Counted from the stretch's first letter, positions 24,858 through 33,702 are shown. The stretch is 64,000 bases of DNA from Rhodococcus sp. P1Y (GCF_003641205.1 NZ_CP032762.1:5104001-5168000), one strand, 5' to 3'. Notes: a model not told the origin generated them from the letters alone. Numbers and translations: made by a program.

Positions 24858-26159
24858 ATGACAGGGACTCGGTGGACCAACTGGGCGGGAAATCAGATCG
24901 CGTATCCACAGGCGAGATCCGCACCTCGATCCATCGACGAGCTTCGTGACCTGGTGACGCGTGCTGCGCGGCTCAAGTGCGTCGGTGCGGGCCATTCGTT
25001 CACCTCGATCGCCGTAACCGACGGGATCCAGGTGAGCCTCGATCATCTCCACGGCATCGAGTCGGTGGTATCCGCTCCCGACGGGTCCGCGGTGGTCACG
25101 GTATTGGCCGGTACACGCCTGCGTGAGCTGACTGCGGCGCTGTGGGATCTCGGACTCGCGATGACCAACCTCGGCGACATCGACGAACAGTCGATCGCGG
25201 GGGCGATCTCCACCGGAACTCACGGCACGGGCGCTCGTTTCGGCGGAATTGCAGCGCAGGTTCATGCACTCGAGATCGTGACTGCCGACGGCTCGGTCGT
25301 GACGTGTTCGCGAGAGAACGAACCCAGGATCTTCGACTCCGCTCGCGTCGGGCTCGGCGCGCTGGGCGTGATCACTCGGGTGAGCCTGCTCTGCGTCCCT
25401 GCGTTCGCGCTGCACGCGCTCGAGGCTCCGGCGACGTTGAGCGAGACGCTTGACTCGGCGGCGGAGACGGTGGAGTCCGTCGACCATTTCGAGTTCTACT
25501 GGTTTCCGCACACCGATCGCGTCCTGACGAAGACCAACACTCGGCTGCCGGCGGACAGTCCACTTGCCCCGCTGGGTCGTGTGCGCGCATACGTCGACGA
25601 CGAGCTGCTGTCCAACACCGCGTTCGAGGTGGTGAACCGTGCGGTCACCAAATTTCCTCGTGCCATTCCGCGGGTCAACGCATTCTCGGCACGTGCACTG
25701 TCGGCGCGCGAGTTCACCGATCGTAGCTACCGCGTGTTCGCGTCCTCGCGCTCCGTGAAGTTCCGGGAGATGGAATACGCGGTCCCGGCCGAGTCCATCA
25801 CGTACGTACTGCGCGAGGTGGAACGCTGGCTCGAGCCCTCGGGTTTCGCGGTTGCCTTCCCCGTCGAAGTTCGTTTCGCGGCGGCCGACGACATCTGGCT
25901 CTCGACCGCCTACGGGCGCGCAAGCGCCTATATCGCTGTGCACCAATACCACCGACGCGACCACCGGGAGTACTTCGACGCCGTGGAAGCCATCGCCCGT
26001 AGCGTCGGCGGGCGGCCGCACTGGGGCAAACTGCATTCCCTGACGTCCACGGAGTTCGCCGAAACGTACGAGCATTTCGGCGACTTCTGTGATGTTCGAG
26101 ACGCTCTCGATCCTGAACGGAAGTTCGAGAACGACTACCTGACCACCGTGCTGACATAA
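24858..26159 (+). CDS. D-arabinono-1,4-lactone oxidase / L-gulonolactone oxidase-like flavoprotein
   Basis: This 433-residue protein oxidises sugar lactones or alditols with a covalently or tightly bound FAD. The N-terminal PP-loop has VGAGHSFTSIAVTDG, where His corresponds to the flavin-linking residue in vanillyl-alcohol-oxidase relatives, followed by GAISTGTHGTGARFGG. The C-terminal ALO domain ends with GGRPHWGKLHSL, a typical substrate-site motif. It resembles M. tuberculosis Rv1771 in length and layout. Start ATG 24858 lies in a 99-base divergent gap. It is a single gene, with a palindrome repeat after its stop. Confidence 0.9.
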   Translation: MTGTRWTNWAGNQIAYPQARSAPRSIDELRDLVTRAARLKCVGAGHSFTSIAVTDGIQVSLDHLHGIESVVSAPDGSAVVTVLAGTRLRELTAALWDLGLAMTNLGDIDEQSIAGAISTGTHGTGARFGGIAAQVHALEIVTADGSVVTCSRENEPRIFDSARVGLGALGVITRVSLLCVPAFALHALEAPATLSETLDSAAETVESVDHFEFYWFPHTDRVLTKTNTRLPADSPLAPLGRVRAYVDDELLSNTAFEVVNRAVTKFPRAIPRVNAFSARALSAREFTDRSYRVFASSRSVKFREMEYAVPAESITYVLREVERWLEPSGFAVAFPVEVRFAAADDIWLSTAYGRASAYIAVHQYHRRDHREYFDAVEAIARSVGGRPHWGKLHSLTSTEFAETYEHFGDFCDVRDALDPERKFENDYLTTVLT

Positions 26160-26184
26160 GGTTTTCGGTCCCGGGCCCGTCAGC

Positions 26185-26228
26185 AGTGGCACGGCTGAGT
26201 GCCCCCCGGGGCACTTCTTCGAGCCACT
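26185..26228. repeat. dispersed intergenic palindrome, copy 4 (degenerate)
   Basis: AGTGGCACGGCTGAGTGCC on the left and GGCACTTCTTCGAGCCACT on the right keep the outer and inner pairs but have drifted in the middle of the arm. It lies between two rightward genes, so it would act as a terminator for the lactone oxidase. Confidence 0.72.
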
Positions 26229-26253
26229 ACTTTGGACGTGCGCCTATCTTGGA

Positions 26254-27738
26254 GTGATGTTCAAACGCGCCCTTTCCGGGATCCTCGCAGCCGGAGTGAT
26301 CCTCGGCGTCGGAGAACTCGTCGCTGTCCCGTTCGGTTCGAACTCGTCGCCGTTCTACGCCGTCGGATCCGCCGTCGTCGACGGCACCCCCGAGGCGGTC
26401 CGCGAATGGGCGATCGACACGTTCGGGACCAGCGACAAGGCGGCACTGTTCGTCGGGATGGCGCTCGTGATCGCACTGATCGCCGCGGGTGCTGGCCTGC
26501 TTCGCCGTCCCCTCGGCGCGATTCTGTTCGGTGTCCTGGGAGCCGTCGGCGTCCTCGCCGCCGTCACCCGATCGACCGCCACCCCACTCGCTGCGCTGCC
26601 GACGATCGTCGGCGTGGCCGTTGGAATCGTGGTGCTGCATGCATTGATCCGTACCCAGGAACCCGCAACCGAGGGCATGACCCGCCGAAATTTCCTCGGC
26701 CTCGCCGTCGCCGCGGGCGTCGTCGCAGTTGCCGCCGGAACTGCTGGACGGTTGATCTCCCAAGCACGCGACGTCACGGCCAACCGACTCGGTTTCAGAC
26801 TGCCGACGCCGACGCCGCAGCCTCCGATTCCGGCGGGCGCGGATCTGCGCATCGACGGACTCGCCTCGTACATCACGCCCAACGAGGACTTCTACCGAAT
26901 CGACACGGCTCTCGTGCTGCCGCAGGTTCAGTCGGACACCTGGTCACTTCGCATCCACGGAATGGTCGAGAAGGAACTCGAGATCACCTTCGAGGATCTG
27001 GCGTCCAGACAAGCCGTCGAACGGACCGTGACGCTCACCTGTGTGTCGAACATCGTCGGTGGTGATCTCGTCGGCAACGCGACGTGGATCGGTTATCCGC
27101 TGAAGGACTTGCTCGAGGAAGCAGGGGTCCAGGACGGCGCCGATATGGTGCTGTCGTCCAGCCACGACGCGTTCACCGCGGGGACACCGCTCGACGTGCT
27201 GCTCGACGGCCGGGATGCGTTGCTCGCCGTCGGCATGAACGGCCAACCTCTCCCCATCGAACACGGCTATCCCGCACGGCTCGTCGTCCCCGGTCTCTAC
27301 GGCTACGTGTCGGCGACCAAGTGGGTGACCGATCTCGAGGTCACCCGTTTCGACAAGGTCACCGCGTACTGGACCGACCGTGGATGGGGCGCACTCGGGC
27401 CGATCAAGACCGCCTCGCGCATCGACACTCCACGTTCGGGTGCGGCGGTGGACGCGGGCACGGTCGTGATCGCTGGCGTCGCATGGAAGCAGCACACCGG
27501 CATCACCGGGGTCGACGTGCAGATCGACGAGGGTGATTGGATGCCTGCGACGTTGTCCGAGGAGTACTCGAACGACACGTGGCGCCAGTGGACCCTCGAA
27601 TGGGAGGCGTCACCGGGCGATCACTCCATCCGTGCCCGCGCAACGGACGCGGACGGGGACATCCAGACCTCGATGACGGCGGACACCGTCCCCGACGGGG
27701 CCACCGGCTACCCGAAGGCGTTCGTCACCGTGCGATGA
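26254..27738 (+). CDS. membrane-anchored molybdopterin oxidoreductase, sulfite oxidase-like
   Basis: The 494-residue protein begins with three or four hydrophobic helices (up to about residue 135). It then has a twin-arginine-like TRRNFLGLAVAAG segment, placing the catalytic part outside the membrane. The catalytic domain shows DFYRIDTALVLPQV, WSLRIHGMVEK and VTLTCVSNIVGG, in which Cys263 is the expected molybdenum ligand. It goes on to GNATWIGYPLKDLL, YGYVSATKWVTDLE and a C-terminal Ig-like dimerisation domain (GVAWKQHTGITGVDVQID). The family oxidises sulfite or reduces S-/N-oxides. With no heme domain visible, electron transfer must use a separate partner. Its last 14 bases overlap the convergent deaminase. 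Confidence 0.9.
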   Translation: MMFKRALSGILAAGVILGVGELVAVPFGSNSSPFYAVGSAVVDGTPEAVREWAIDTFGTSDKAALFVGMALVIALIAAGAGLLRRPLGAILFGVLGAVGVLAAVTRSTATPLAALPTIVGVAVGIVVLHALIRTQEPATEGMTRRNFLGLAVAAGVVAVAAGTAGRLISQARDVTANRLGFRLPTPTPQPPIPAGADLRIDGLASYITPNEDFYRIDTALVLPQVQSDTWSLRIHGMVEKELEITFEDLASRQAVERTVTLTCVSNIVGGDLVGNATWIGYPLKDLLEEAGVQDGADMVLSSSHDAFTAGTPLDVLLDGRDALLAVGMNGQPLPIEHGYPARLVVPGLYGYVSATKWVTDLEVTRFDKVTAYWTDRGWGALGPIKTASRIDTPRSGAAVDAGTVVIAGVAWKQHTGITGVDVQIDEGDWMPATLSEEYSNDTWRQWTLEWEASPGDHSIRARATDADGDIQTSMTADTVPDGATGYPKAFVTVR

Positions 27739-28666
27739 ACGACGCTGTGATCGAGTTGTCGTACAAGATCTCTCGCTCGCGGTCGGTGAGGCCGACCTGC
27801 TCGGTGAGCGCCGCGAAGTTGTCGTCCACGTAGCCGCCGAAGTACGCCGGATCGTCGGAGTTGACGGTGACGATCAGACCGCGCTCGATCATCTGCCGAA
27901 TGGGATGATCGGCCAGCTTCTCGATCACCTTGAGGCGGACGTTCGAGAGCGGACACACCGTCAGCGGAATCTCCTCGTCGACGAGGCGAGAGACCAGGGC
28001 ATCGTCTTCCAGGCAACGGACGCCGTGGTCGATACGCTCGACCTTCAAAAGGTCGAGGGCCTCCCAGATGTACTCGGCAGGCCCCTCCTCCCCCGCATGA
28101 GCGACGACGTGGAGGCCCTCGGCTCGTGCTTTCGCGAACACGTCGACGAACAACGACGGCGGAAATCCGAACTCCGCAGAATCGAGACCGAGACCGATGA
28201 TGGGTGCCTTCATCGCGAGCAGGTCGTCGAGCAACTTGTTCGCGTGCAGCACCGGCTTGTCGCGCAGAATCGACGCGATCAGGCCGCTCGTCACCCCGAA
28301 CTCACGCTCGCTCGACGCCGACGCGTCGGCCAAACCCTCGACTACTGCTTCCAACGCGACCCCGCGCGAGGTGTGCGCCTGCGGATCGAAGAAGATCTCC
28401 GCGTGTGTGATGCCACCCGCCGCTGCCCGAGAAAAGTACGCGCGGGCGAGGTCGGCAAAATCCTCGGCCGTTCTCAACACAGACATGTTGGCGTAGTACA
28501 GATCCAGGAACGACTGCAGGTCTGTGAACTCGTACAACGCTTCGAGCTCACCGATGTCGCTGTACGGCAACGCAATCGAATTACGCTCGGCGAGTTCGAA
28601 AATTTGCGCGGGTTCGAGCGAACCCTCGATGTGCATGTGCAGTTCGGCGAGAGGCAACGTAGTCAT
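27725..28666 (-). CDS. adenosine/adenine deaminase family protein (adenine deaminase type favoured)
   Basis: This 313-residue zinc hydrolase removes the 6-amino group of a purine. The metal ligands are His10 and His12 in LHMHIEGSL, then the catalytic VVAHAGEEG, RIDHGVRCLED and NSDDPAYFGGY. The last motif is the form seen in fungal Aah1 and bacterial adenine deaminases. True adenosine deaminases usually read TDDP without Ala-Tyr-Phe-Gly-Gly. Database labels of adenosine deaminase may therefore be wrong for this protein. It starts 10 bases beyond the SDR stop and could be the last gene of the BVMO operon, though the chemistry is unrelated. Confidence 0.86.
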   Translation of the reverse strand: MTTLPLAELHMHIEGSLEPAQIFELAERNSIALPYSDIGELEALYEFTDLQSFLDLYYANMSVLRTAEDFADLARAYFSRAAAGGITHAEIFFDPQAHTSRGVALEAVVEGLADASASSEREFGVTSGLIASILRDKPVLHANKLLDDLLAMKAPIIGLGLDSAEFGFPPSLFVDVFAKARAEGLHVVAHAGEEGPAEYIWEALDLLKVERIDHGVRCLEDDALVSRLVDEEIPLTVCPLSNVRLKVIEKLADHPIRQMIERGLIVTVNSDDPAYFGGYVDDNFAALTEQVGLTDREREILYDNSITASFIAR

Positions 28667-28676
28667 CCCATGAATT

Positions 28677-29525
28677 CTACCTACTCGAGGGCAGCGTCAT
28701 TTCCTCCACGTCACGAATCAACGTCGACACCCTGCGATCGCGAGTCAGCTTCCGTTCGAGAATGGGATTGAGGATCCCGCGTAACCAGAAGTACGGCAAC
28801 CACACGGCCGGCGCGATGACGCGCGCGCGGCGTTCGCACACTGCGCCTACCACTAGGTCAGCAGCGCGTTCGGCGGAGAGCCGTCGATCGAGTGGCCACG
28901 GCAGCAGGTCACCGATGCGATGTCCGATCGGATGGTCGTCGAGCGTCTCTCGCGCAAGCCCGGTGTCGACCACTCCGAAATACGCAAGCCCCGCCGACGC
29001 TCCGACGGCAGCCAATTCGATCCGCAGCGCTCGACCCAACTGCTCGACGGCGGCCTTGCTCACCATGTACGGAGCGCCACCCATCCCCGGAGTGAATGCA
29101 GCGCACGACGCGACCAGCAGGATGTGGCCTCCGCGTTCGACGATCTCGTCGGCGCCGGCGCGGACGACGTTGAGGACACCGCCGAAATTCACCGCCATCA
29201 CGTTGTCGAACACGTCGCGGTCGATCGTTCGAATAGTCGCCGGAGGCGGGGTAATTCCGGCGCCTGCGACGATCGCGTCCAGCCCACCGAACCTCTCGAC
29301 CGTTCGGCGCACACACTCGACCATGGCCTCGGAATCGGTGACGTCCGCTTCCAGCAGCAGAATCTGTTCGGACGCAACGACAGTCGTCGGGAAGTCTCGG
29401 TCGACGACCGCAACCGACGCACCGGATTCGACCAATTTTCTTACCGTCGCAGCGCCGATCCCCCGCGCCCCTCCGGTGACGAGCACAACCGTACCCGGCA
29501 GCGATATCCGCCCGAGTCCGCTCAT
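28677..29525 (-). CDS. short-chain dehydrogenase/reductase, BVMO operon
   Basis: The 282-residue protein has the classical SDR Rossmann motif TGGARGIG (17-24), a VVDRDF cofactor strand end, an NAG-like AGAGITP and the catalytic PYMVSK (Tyr-x3-Lys). It reduces or oxidises a carbonyl/alcohol with NAD(P). The C-terminal part (APAVWLPYFWLRGILNPILERKL) is hydrophobic and may sit at the membrane, as in the SadH group. The ATG overlaps the stop of the monooxygenase by four bases, so the two should be made together. The likely order is alcohol to ketone here, then ketone to ester by the monooxygenase. That order is inferred. Confidence 0.88.
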   Translation of the reverse strand: MSGLGRISLPGTVVLVTGGARGIGAATVRKLVESGASVAVVDRDFPTTVVASEQILLLEADVTDSEAMVECVRRTVERFGGLDAIVAGAGITPPPATIRTIDRDVFDNVMAVNFGGVLNVVRAGADEIVERGGHILLVASCAAFTPGMGGAPYMVSKAAVEQLGRALRIELAAVGASAGLAYFGVVDTGLARETLDDHPIGHRIGDLLPWPLDRRLSAERAADLVVGAVCERRARVIAPAVWLPYFWLRGILNPILERKLTRDRRVSTLIRDVEEMTLPSSR

Positions 29526-31042
29526 GCGACGCTCCCTTCCGATTCCATGGATGCCGCTGTACGCATGGATGCCGCTGTACGACAGCGGTAATCGTCGATG
29601 TCGACCGTCGACATGGCGTGCGTGAAGCTGCGCACCGAACCGGGCCAGTACGTCACGTTCCTGCCCGACGGGCTCAGGTAGTAACTACTGCATCCACCGG
29701 AGTTCCAGACCGAGCCCGCAAGCCGCGCATCGGTGTGCTCGGCAAATTCTCGCTGCGCGTCGCGGCTCACCTCCAGCGCGACGAGTGATCTCGAGTCCAT
29801 GACGCGAAGGGCGTCGAGGATGTAGTTCACCTGGACTTCGATGGTGACGACCTGTGAGGTGTAGACCACCGAGTTCGGGCCGAGCAGCATGAAGAAGTTC
29901 GGGAAGCCGTGCACGGTCGTCCCGCGGTACGACGTCATCTCCCCTGCCGGCCACGCCTCGGCCAACGACGTTCCCGCTCGTCCGCGGATGCGTCGAAATC
30001 CCGAATGCCCCGCGACGGTGAACCCGGTTCCGAGGACGATCGCGTCGACGTCGTGTGTGCGGCCGTCGGCGGTGACGATGCCTTCCGGCCGAATCCGCGC
30101 AATCGGAGTCGTCTCCACCGAGACGTTGTCCCGGCACAGGGCGGGATAGAACGCGTTGGAGAACGTCGGCCGCTTGCACCCGAATGCATATCGAGGAGTG
30201 AGCTTGTCCCGGAGGTCTGCGTCTTTCACCTGACGCTTCAGGTGCGCACGTCCGAGTGCCGTCAGGGGCGCCAGAAGCGACCGGTGACGAATGAGACCGG
30301 GCACCAAGGCTTCTTGAAACAGGTCGAACGACCTGCGCATCGCGCGCTGCAGCACCGGGAACCGACGCAGGACTGCTCTACCCGATGCGGAGATGGGCCG
30401 GTCGGGATGCGGAAGTATCCACGTAGGAGTTCGCTGGAACAGCGTCAGGTGCAGTGCTTGCTCGGCTATGCGGGGAACGAACTGGACGGCCGACGCTCCG
30501 GTGCCGATGACGGCAACGCGGTCACTCGCCACCGAGTGTTGGTGATTCCATTCGGCCGAGTGGAAGACGGTACCGGCGAACGTGTCGAGACCTTCGATGT
30601 TCGGTCGGGCAGGTTCGCTGAAGGGCCCCAATGCGCCGATGAGCACACGGGCCGACCACGTACCGTGCGCGGTTGTGACCAACCACCGGGCCTCGTCCTC
30701 GATCCACACCGCCTCGAGAACTTCGTGACCGAACAGGATTCGGTCACGGATACCGAATCGGTCCGTGCAGTGATTGAGGTACTCCTCGATCTCCGGTTGC
30801 AGCGGGTACAGGCGGGTCCACCCTGGATTCGGTGCGAACGAGAACGAGTAGAGCGCCGAGGGGATGTCGCACTGCGCACCGGGATAGGTGTTGACGTGCC
30901 ACGTCCCGCCTACTGCGTCGTCGCGCTCGAAGATCAGGAAGTCTGCTCGCCCTTCTTGTTCGAGGCGGATCGCGGCGCCGAGTCCGCCGAATCCCGCTCC
31001 GATGATGGCGACGTCTATCCGGGGTACTTGCGTTGCAGCCAT
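29522..31042 (-). CDS. Baeyer-Villiger-type flavin monooxygenase (BVMO/FMO)
   Basis: From ATG 31042 the 506-residue protein has two Rossmann folds (GAGFGG at 15-20; VAVIGTGASAVQFVP) and the BVMO fingerprint F-A-G-T-V-F-H-S-A-E-W at residues 155-165. It should use NADPH and O2 to insert oxygen next to a ketone. Upstream in-frame codons to 31150 overlap the reductase gene and lack family character. An 18-base tandem duplication (29546-29581) repeats Arg-Thr-Ala-Ala-Ser-Met near the C-terminus. The gene lies between the ferredoxin reductase and SDR genes in one operon. The substrate is unknown; long-chain or cyclic ketones are plausible. Confidence 0.9.
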   Translation of the reverse strand: MAATQVPRIDVAIIGAGFGGLGAAIRLEQEGRADFLIFERDDAVGGTWHVNTYPGAQCDIPSALYSFSFAPNPGWTRLYPLQPEIEEYLNHCTDRFGIRDRILFGHEVLEAVWIEDEARWLVTTAHGTWSARVLIGALGPFSEPARPNIEGLDTFAGTVFHSAEWNHQHSVASDRVAVIGTGASAVQFVPRIAEQALHLTLFQRTPTWILPHPDRPISASGRAVLRRFPVLQRAMRRSFDLFQEALVPGLIRHRSLLAPLTALGRAHLKRQVKDADLRDKLTPRYAFGCKRPTFSNAFYPALCRDNVSVETTPIARIRPEGIVTADGRTHDVDAIVLGTGFTVAGHSGFRRIRGRAGTSLAEAWPAGEMTSYRGTTVHGFPNFFMLLGPNSVVYTSQVVTIEVQVNYILDALRVMDSRSLVALEVSRDAQREFAEHTDARLAGSVWNSGGCSSYYLSPSGRNVTYWPGSVRSFTHAMSTVDIDDYRCRTAASMRTAASMESEGSVA

Positions 31043-31058
31043 GGATAAGGTGCTCCTT

Positions 31059-32117
31059 CTACAGATCGAGTACGAGAACGTCGCCGTCGGCGGCTGCGCG
31101 CGAGACACAGATCGCAATCGAGGAGTTTCGGTCCTCGTCGCCGAGCACACGATCGCGGTGCTCGACTCGCCCCGCGACCAGACCGACGACGCAGGCGCCG
31201 CAGAAACCCTGTCGGCACGAATACGGCTGATCCGGTCTCGTCCGACGAAGGGCGGCCAACGCGGTTTCCTGCGCGCCGACGGCGACTGTCTCGCCGGAAC
31301 GACTCAGGTGCATCGTGAACGGCATTCCGTCCACCACCGCTGCAGGAGTGAACAGTTCGGTGTGGAACTCCCGGACGTTTCCCTGCCGCATCGCTTCACC
31401 GCGGAGCGCCGAGGACAGAGGCGCCGGTCCACACACGTACATCGCGCTGCCCTCCCGCGCGTATCCCACGATGTCGGCGGCGGACGCAAGGCCGTCGACG
31501 TCGTCGGTCTCGACGATGATGCGGCTGTCCGATCGCTGCGCCAGCTGTTCGAGTTCCGCGAGGAACGGCAGGCTCTCCCTGGTTCGACCGCGGTAGTACA
31601 ACGACCATTCGGCCCCGTCCTCGGCCGCACGCTCGATCATCGCTCGGATCGGTGTGATGCCGATGCCCGCGGCCACAAAGAAGTACCGTCTCGCCCGAGC
31701 CAACGGAAAAGCATTGCGCGGTCCGCGGATTCGCAGAACTTCTCCACCGGAAAGGTTGTGCATCTCCTCGGACACACTGCCGCCGAGGATTCTTCGGACG
31801 GCGATACGGTAGTGGGCACCGCCGTCGGGACGACCGGCAAGCGAATACTGCCGAAGTGCACCCGACGGAGTGGTCACATCGATGTGTGCGCCGGGAAGCC
31901 ATGTCGGTAGTGGACGATTCTCTGTGCGGCGCAGCAGAAACGACTTGACGTCCACCGCCTCGTCGGCGATGCCGTCGACGATCGCATCGAACTCGTACCC
32001 GACGTGACGACGCGGACGGGCCGGAGACAGCGCTGTCACGACGGTCGACTCGGCAACCAGCTTGGCGTAGACGCGGGACGCGGCGCCGATGGCACGTAGA
32101 CCGACACCGGCAGTCAC
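31059..32117 (-). CDS. ferredoxin-NADP reductase fused to 2Fe-2S ferredoxin
   Basis: The 352-residue protein is a one-chain electron supplier. An FAD-binding barrel comes first (PLPTWLPGAHIDV, QYSLAG), then an NAD(P) domain (FFVAAGIGITPIRAM, MYVCGPAPL). It ends in a plant-type ferredoxin domain with YSCRQGFCGACVVG and a fourth Cys in AICVSRA. The GTG at 32117 overlaps the preceding stop in GTGA, so translation is coupled. Such reductases feed oxygenases or desaturases. BVMOs take NADPH directly, so the likely partner is the diiron-like PF10118 protein encoded immediately upstream. Confidence 0.9.
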   Translation of the reverse strand: MTAGVGLRAIGAASRVYAKLVAESTVVTALSPARPRRHVGYEFDAIVDGIADEAVDVKSFLLRRTENRPLPTWLPGAHIDVTTPSGALRQYSLAGRPDGGAHYRIAVRRILGGSVSEEMHNLSGGEVLRIRGPRNAFPLARARRYFFVAAGIGITPIRAMIERAAEDGAEWSLYYRGRTRESLPFLAELEQLAQRSDSRIIVETDDVDGLASAADIVGYAREGSAMYVCGPAPLSSALRGEAMRQGNVREFHTELFTPAAVVDGMPFTMHLSRSGETVAVGAQETALAALRRTRPDQPYSCRQGFCGACVVGLVAGRVEHRDRVLGDEDRNSSIAICVSRAAADGDVLVLDL

Positions 32118-33028
32118 TGGGCCGCCAGCGCTGCAGGCGAGGTCGCCAGGTAGTGCACGGCCTTGTCGATGTCTCCCATGTCGGAGGGGTGAAAACCGGG
32201 CCGTACGTACAGGGCGAGCTGCACGAAGAGAAAGGACAGGCCTGGAATGAGATGTTTGTGCGACGCCCTGGCGAAGGCGAGCGGCCACGGCATCCGGATA
32301 CCGCGAAAACGCGTCGTACGTGGTGTGGCAACAGGATTGCGGTACAGGTACGCGGCCGTGCTGAACCACAGCACCGCAAGCCCTGCACTGGCTACGACAG
32401 CGGTTCGGGCGCGCCGGAAACCGCCGCCGTCCACGTACTGGTAAGCGTCGAAAGCAACGTTACGATGCTCGAGTTCCTCGGCGCCGTGCCAGCGCAGCAG
32501 ATCCAGCATCGTCGGATCGACGCCCAGCCGGTCGAACTCGGTGTTGTCGAGCAGCCATTCACCGACGACGGCAGTGAAATGTTCTGCAGCGGCGTAGATT
32601 CCGAGACGCTCATGTAGCCACACCCGGCCGGCGCGCCCGGTCAGCCCATGATCACCGAAGACCACGCCCACCGCGAAACGGATGCGGCGCAGGATGGGCT
32701 CGATATCGACTCCGTGTGCGACGAGATAGTCACGGAAGCTTTCGTGCGAGGACGCATGCGTGGCCTCTTGGCCGACGAATCCGACGACCTCTTCGTGCAA
32801 CCTGCGGTCGTCGATCGACGGGAGCGCCCGGGCGAACACGTCGGCCATGGCCCGCTCGCCCTCGGGCAGTACCAGGTGCATCACATTCCAGAAGTGCGTC
32901 GCGTACCAGTCGCCGGGGATGTACTGCAGAGGAACATTCGACCAGTCGAACCGCACGGCGCGCGCGACGATCGCATAGGACTCGTCGTCGTACATATCGT
33001 TCGAATCGACCCCTGAATTGCGAGGCAT
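32114..33028 (-). CDS. PF10118-like metal-dependent protein, first gene of BVMO operon
   Basis: This protein of about 304 residues resembles the COG3687/PF10118 predicted metal-dependent hydrolases. It has repeated acidic-histidine helices: FVGQEATHASSHESFRDYL, AAEHFTAVVGEWLL and WHGAEELEHRNVAFDAYQ, which together could bind a di-metal centre much like diiron oxygenases. The ATG at 33028 has GGAG eight bases upstream, and an alternative ATG at 33049 is less well placed. Two hydrophobic stretches near the C-terminus (VVASAGLAVLWFSTAAYLY, LIPGLSFLFVQLALYV) suggest membrane association. Its function is not established. Coupling to a ferredoxin reductase suggests redox rather than hydrolytic chemistry. 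Confidence 0.72.
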   Translation of the reverse strand: MPRNSGVDSNDMYDDESYAIVARAVRFDWSNVPLQYIPGDWYATHFWNVMHLVLPEGERAMADVFARALPSIDDRRLHEEVVGFVGQEATHASSHESFRDYLVAHGVDIEPILRRIRFAVGVVFGDHGLTGRAGRVWLHERLGIYAAAEHFTAVVGEWLLDNTEFDRLGVDPTMLDLLRWHGAEELEHRNVAFDAYQYVDGGGFRRARTAVVASAGLAVLWFSTAAYLYRNPVATPRTTRFRGIRMPWPLAFARASHKHLIPGLSFLFVQLALYVRPGFHPSDMGDIDKAVHYLATSPAALAAQ

Positions 33029-33081
33029 CCGTTCTCCGTTCCTGTGCACGTGACCACTTCCAGTCAGTCAAGTGTTACACA

Positions 33082-33098
33082 GCAACAGTAAGTGTTGC
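33082..33098. promoter_or_regulatory. candidate TetR operator between BVMO operon and tetR
   Basis: GCAACA (33082-33087) and TGTTGC (33093-33098) are perfect inverted copies five bases apart. A further TGTTGCA follows at once. The gap is A/T-rich and lies between the divergent tetR and the PF10118 gene, so autoregulation and repression of the operon are likely. Confidence 0.55.
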
Positions 33099-33132
33099 AA
33101 TGTTGCATTCAGGTGACCGTTAGGATCGTGCG

Positions 33133-33702
33133 ATGCACCCCGACGGAGTCGACGGACCAATTCTCGACGCGGCGTTCGAGCTCTTCGGTGAAGTCGGCAT
33201 CGCCAGGACCACCATCGGCGACGTCGCGAAACGAGCACGCATAAACCGAGTGACCGTCTACCGCCGTATCGGATCGAAGGACGAACTGGTCCAGGCCGTC
33301 ATGGCGCGCGAGGCGAGACGGCTTCTCCAGTCGGTGTCGGCAGCTGCGTCGGAGCAGCCCTCCCTCGCCGACGGTGTCGCACATGGATTCGCAGCAACAG
33401 TCGACTCCGTGCGCACCAATCCGGTACTGCTGAAGATGTTCGACTCGGAGAATCCGGTAGTCCTGGAAGAACTGACCGTCAACGCGTCCGGCCTGCTCGC
33501 CCCCGCGATTTTGGCCGCAACCCACATCGCACACGGTGCGTCACCGTCGACGGCCTTCGCCATTCCGGACGGACCCGAAATCGTCGTCCGGGTCGTCCAT
33601 TCGATCCTCTTGACGCCTTCGGCGGGCGCTGCCCTGGACACCTACGACGACCTGCTCGCCTTCGCCCACCGAAACATCGTCCCGATGCTGGCCGAGGCAT
33701 AA
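33133..33702 (+). CDS. TetR-family regulator, divergent from BVMO operon
   Basis: The 189-residue protein has an N-terminal TetR helix-turn-helix: ILDAAFELFGEVGIARTTIGDVAKRARINRVTVYRRIGSKDEL, listed here as segments of residues about 10-52. The remainder is an all-helical ligand domain without recognisable motifs. It starts at ATG 33133, about 100 bases from the divergent operon, with an inverted repeat in between. It most likely represses that operon until a lipid or ketone ligand binds. It converges on the next TetR gene with only six bases between stops. The ligand is unknown. Confidence 0.85.
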   Translation: MHPDGVDGPILDAAFELFGEVGIARTTIGDVAKRARINRVTVYRRIGSKDELVQAVMAREARRLLQSVSAAASEQPSLADGVAHGFAATVDSVRTNPVLLKMFDSENPVVLEELTVNASGLLAPAILAATHIAHGASPSTAFAIPDGPEIVVRVVHSILLTPSAGAALDTYDDLLAFAHRNIVPMLAEA

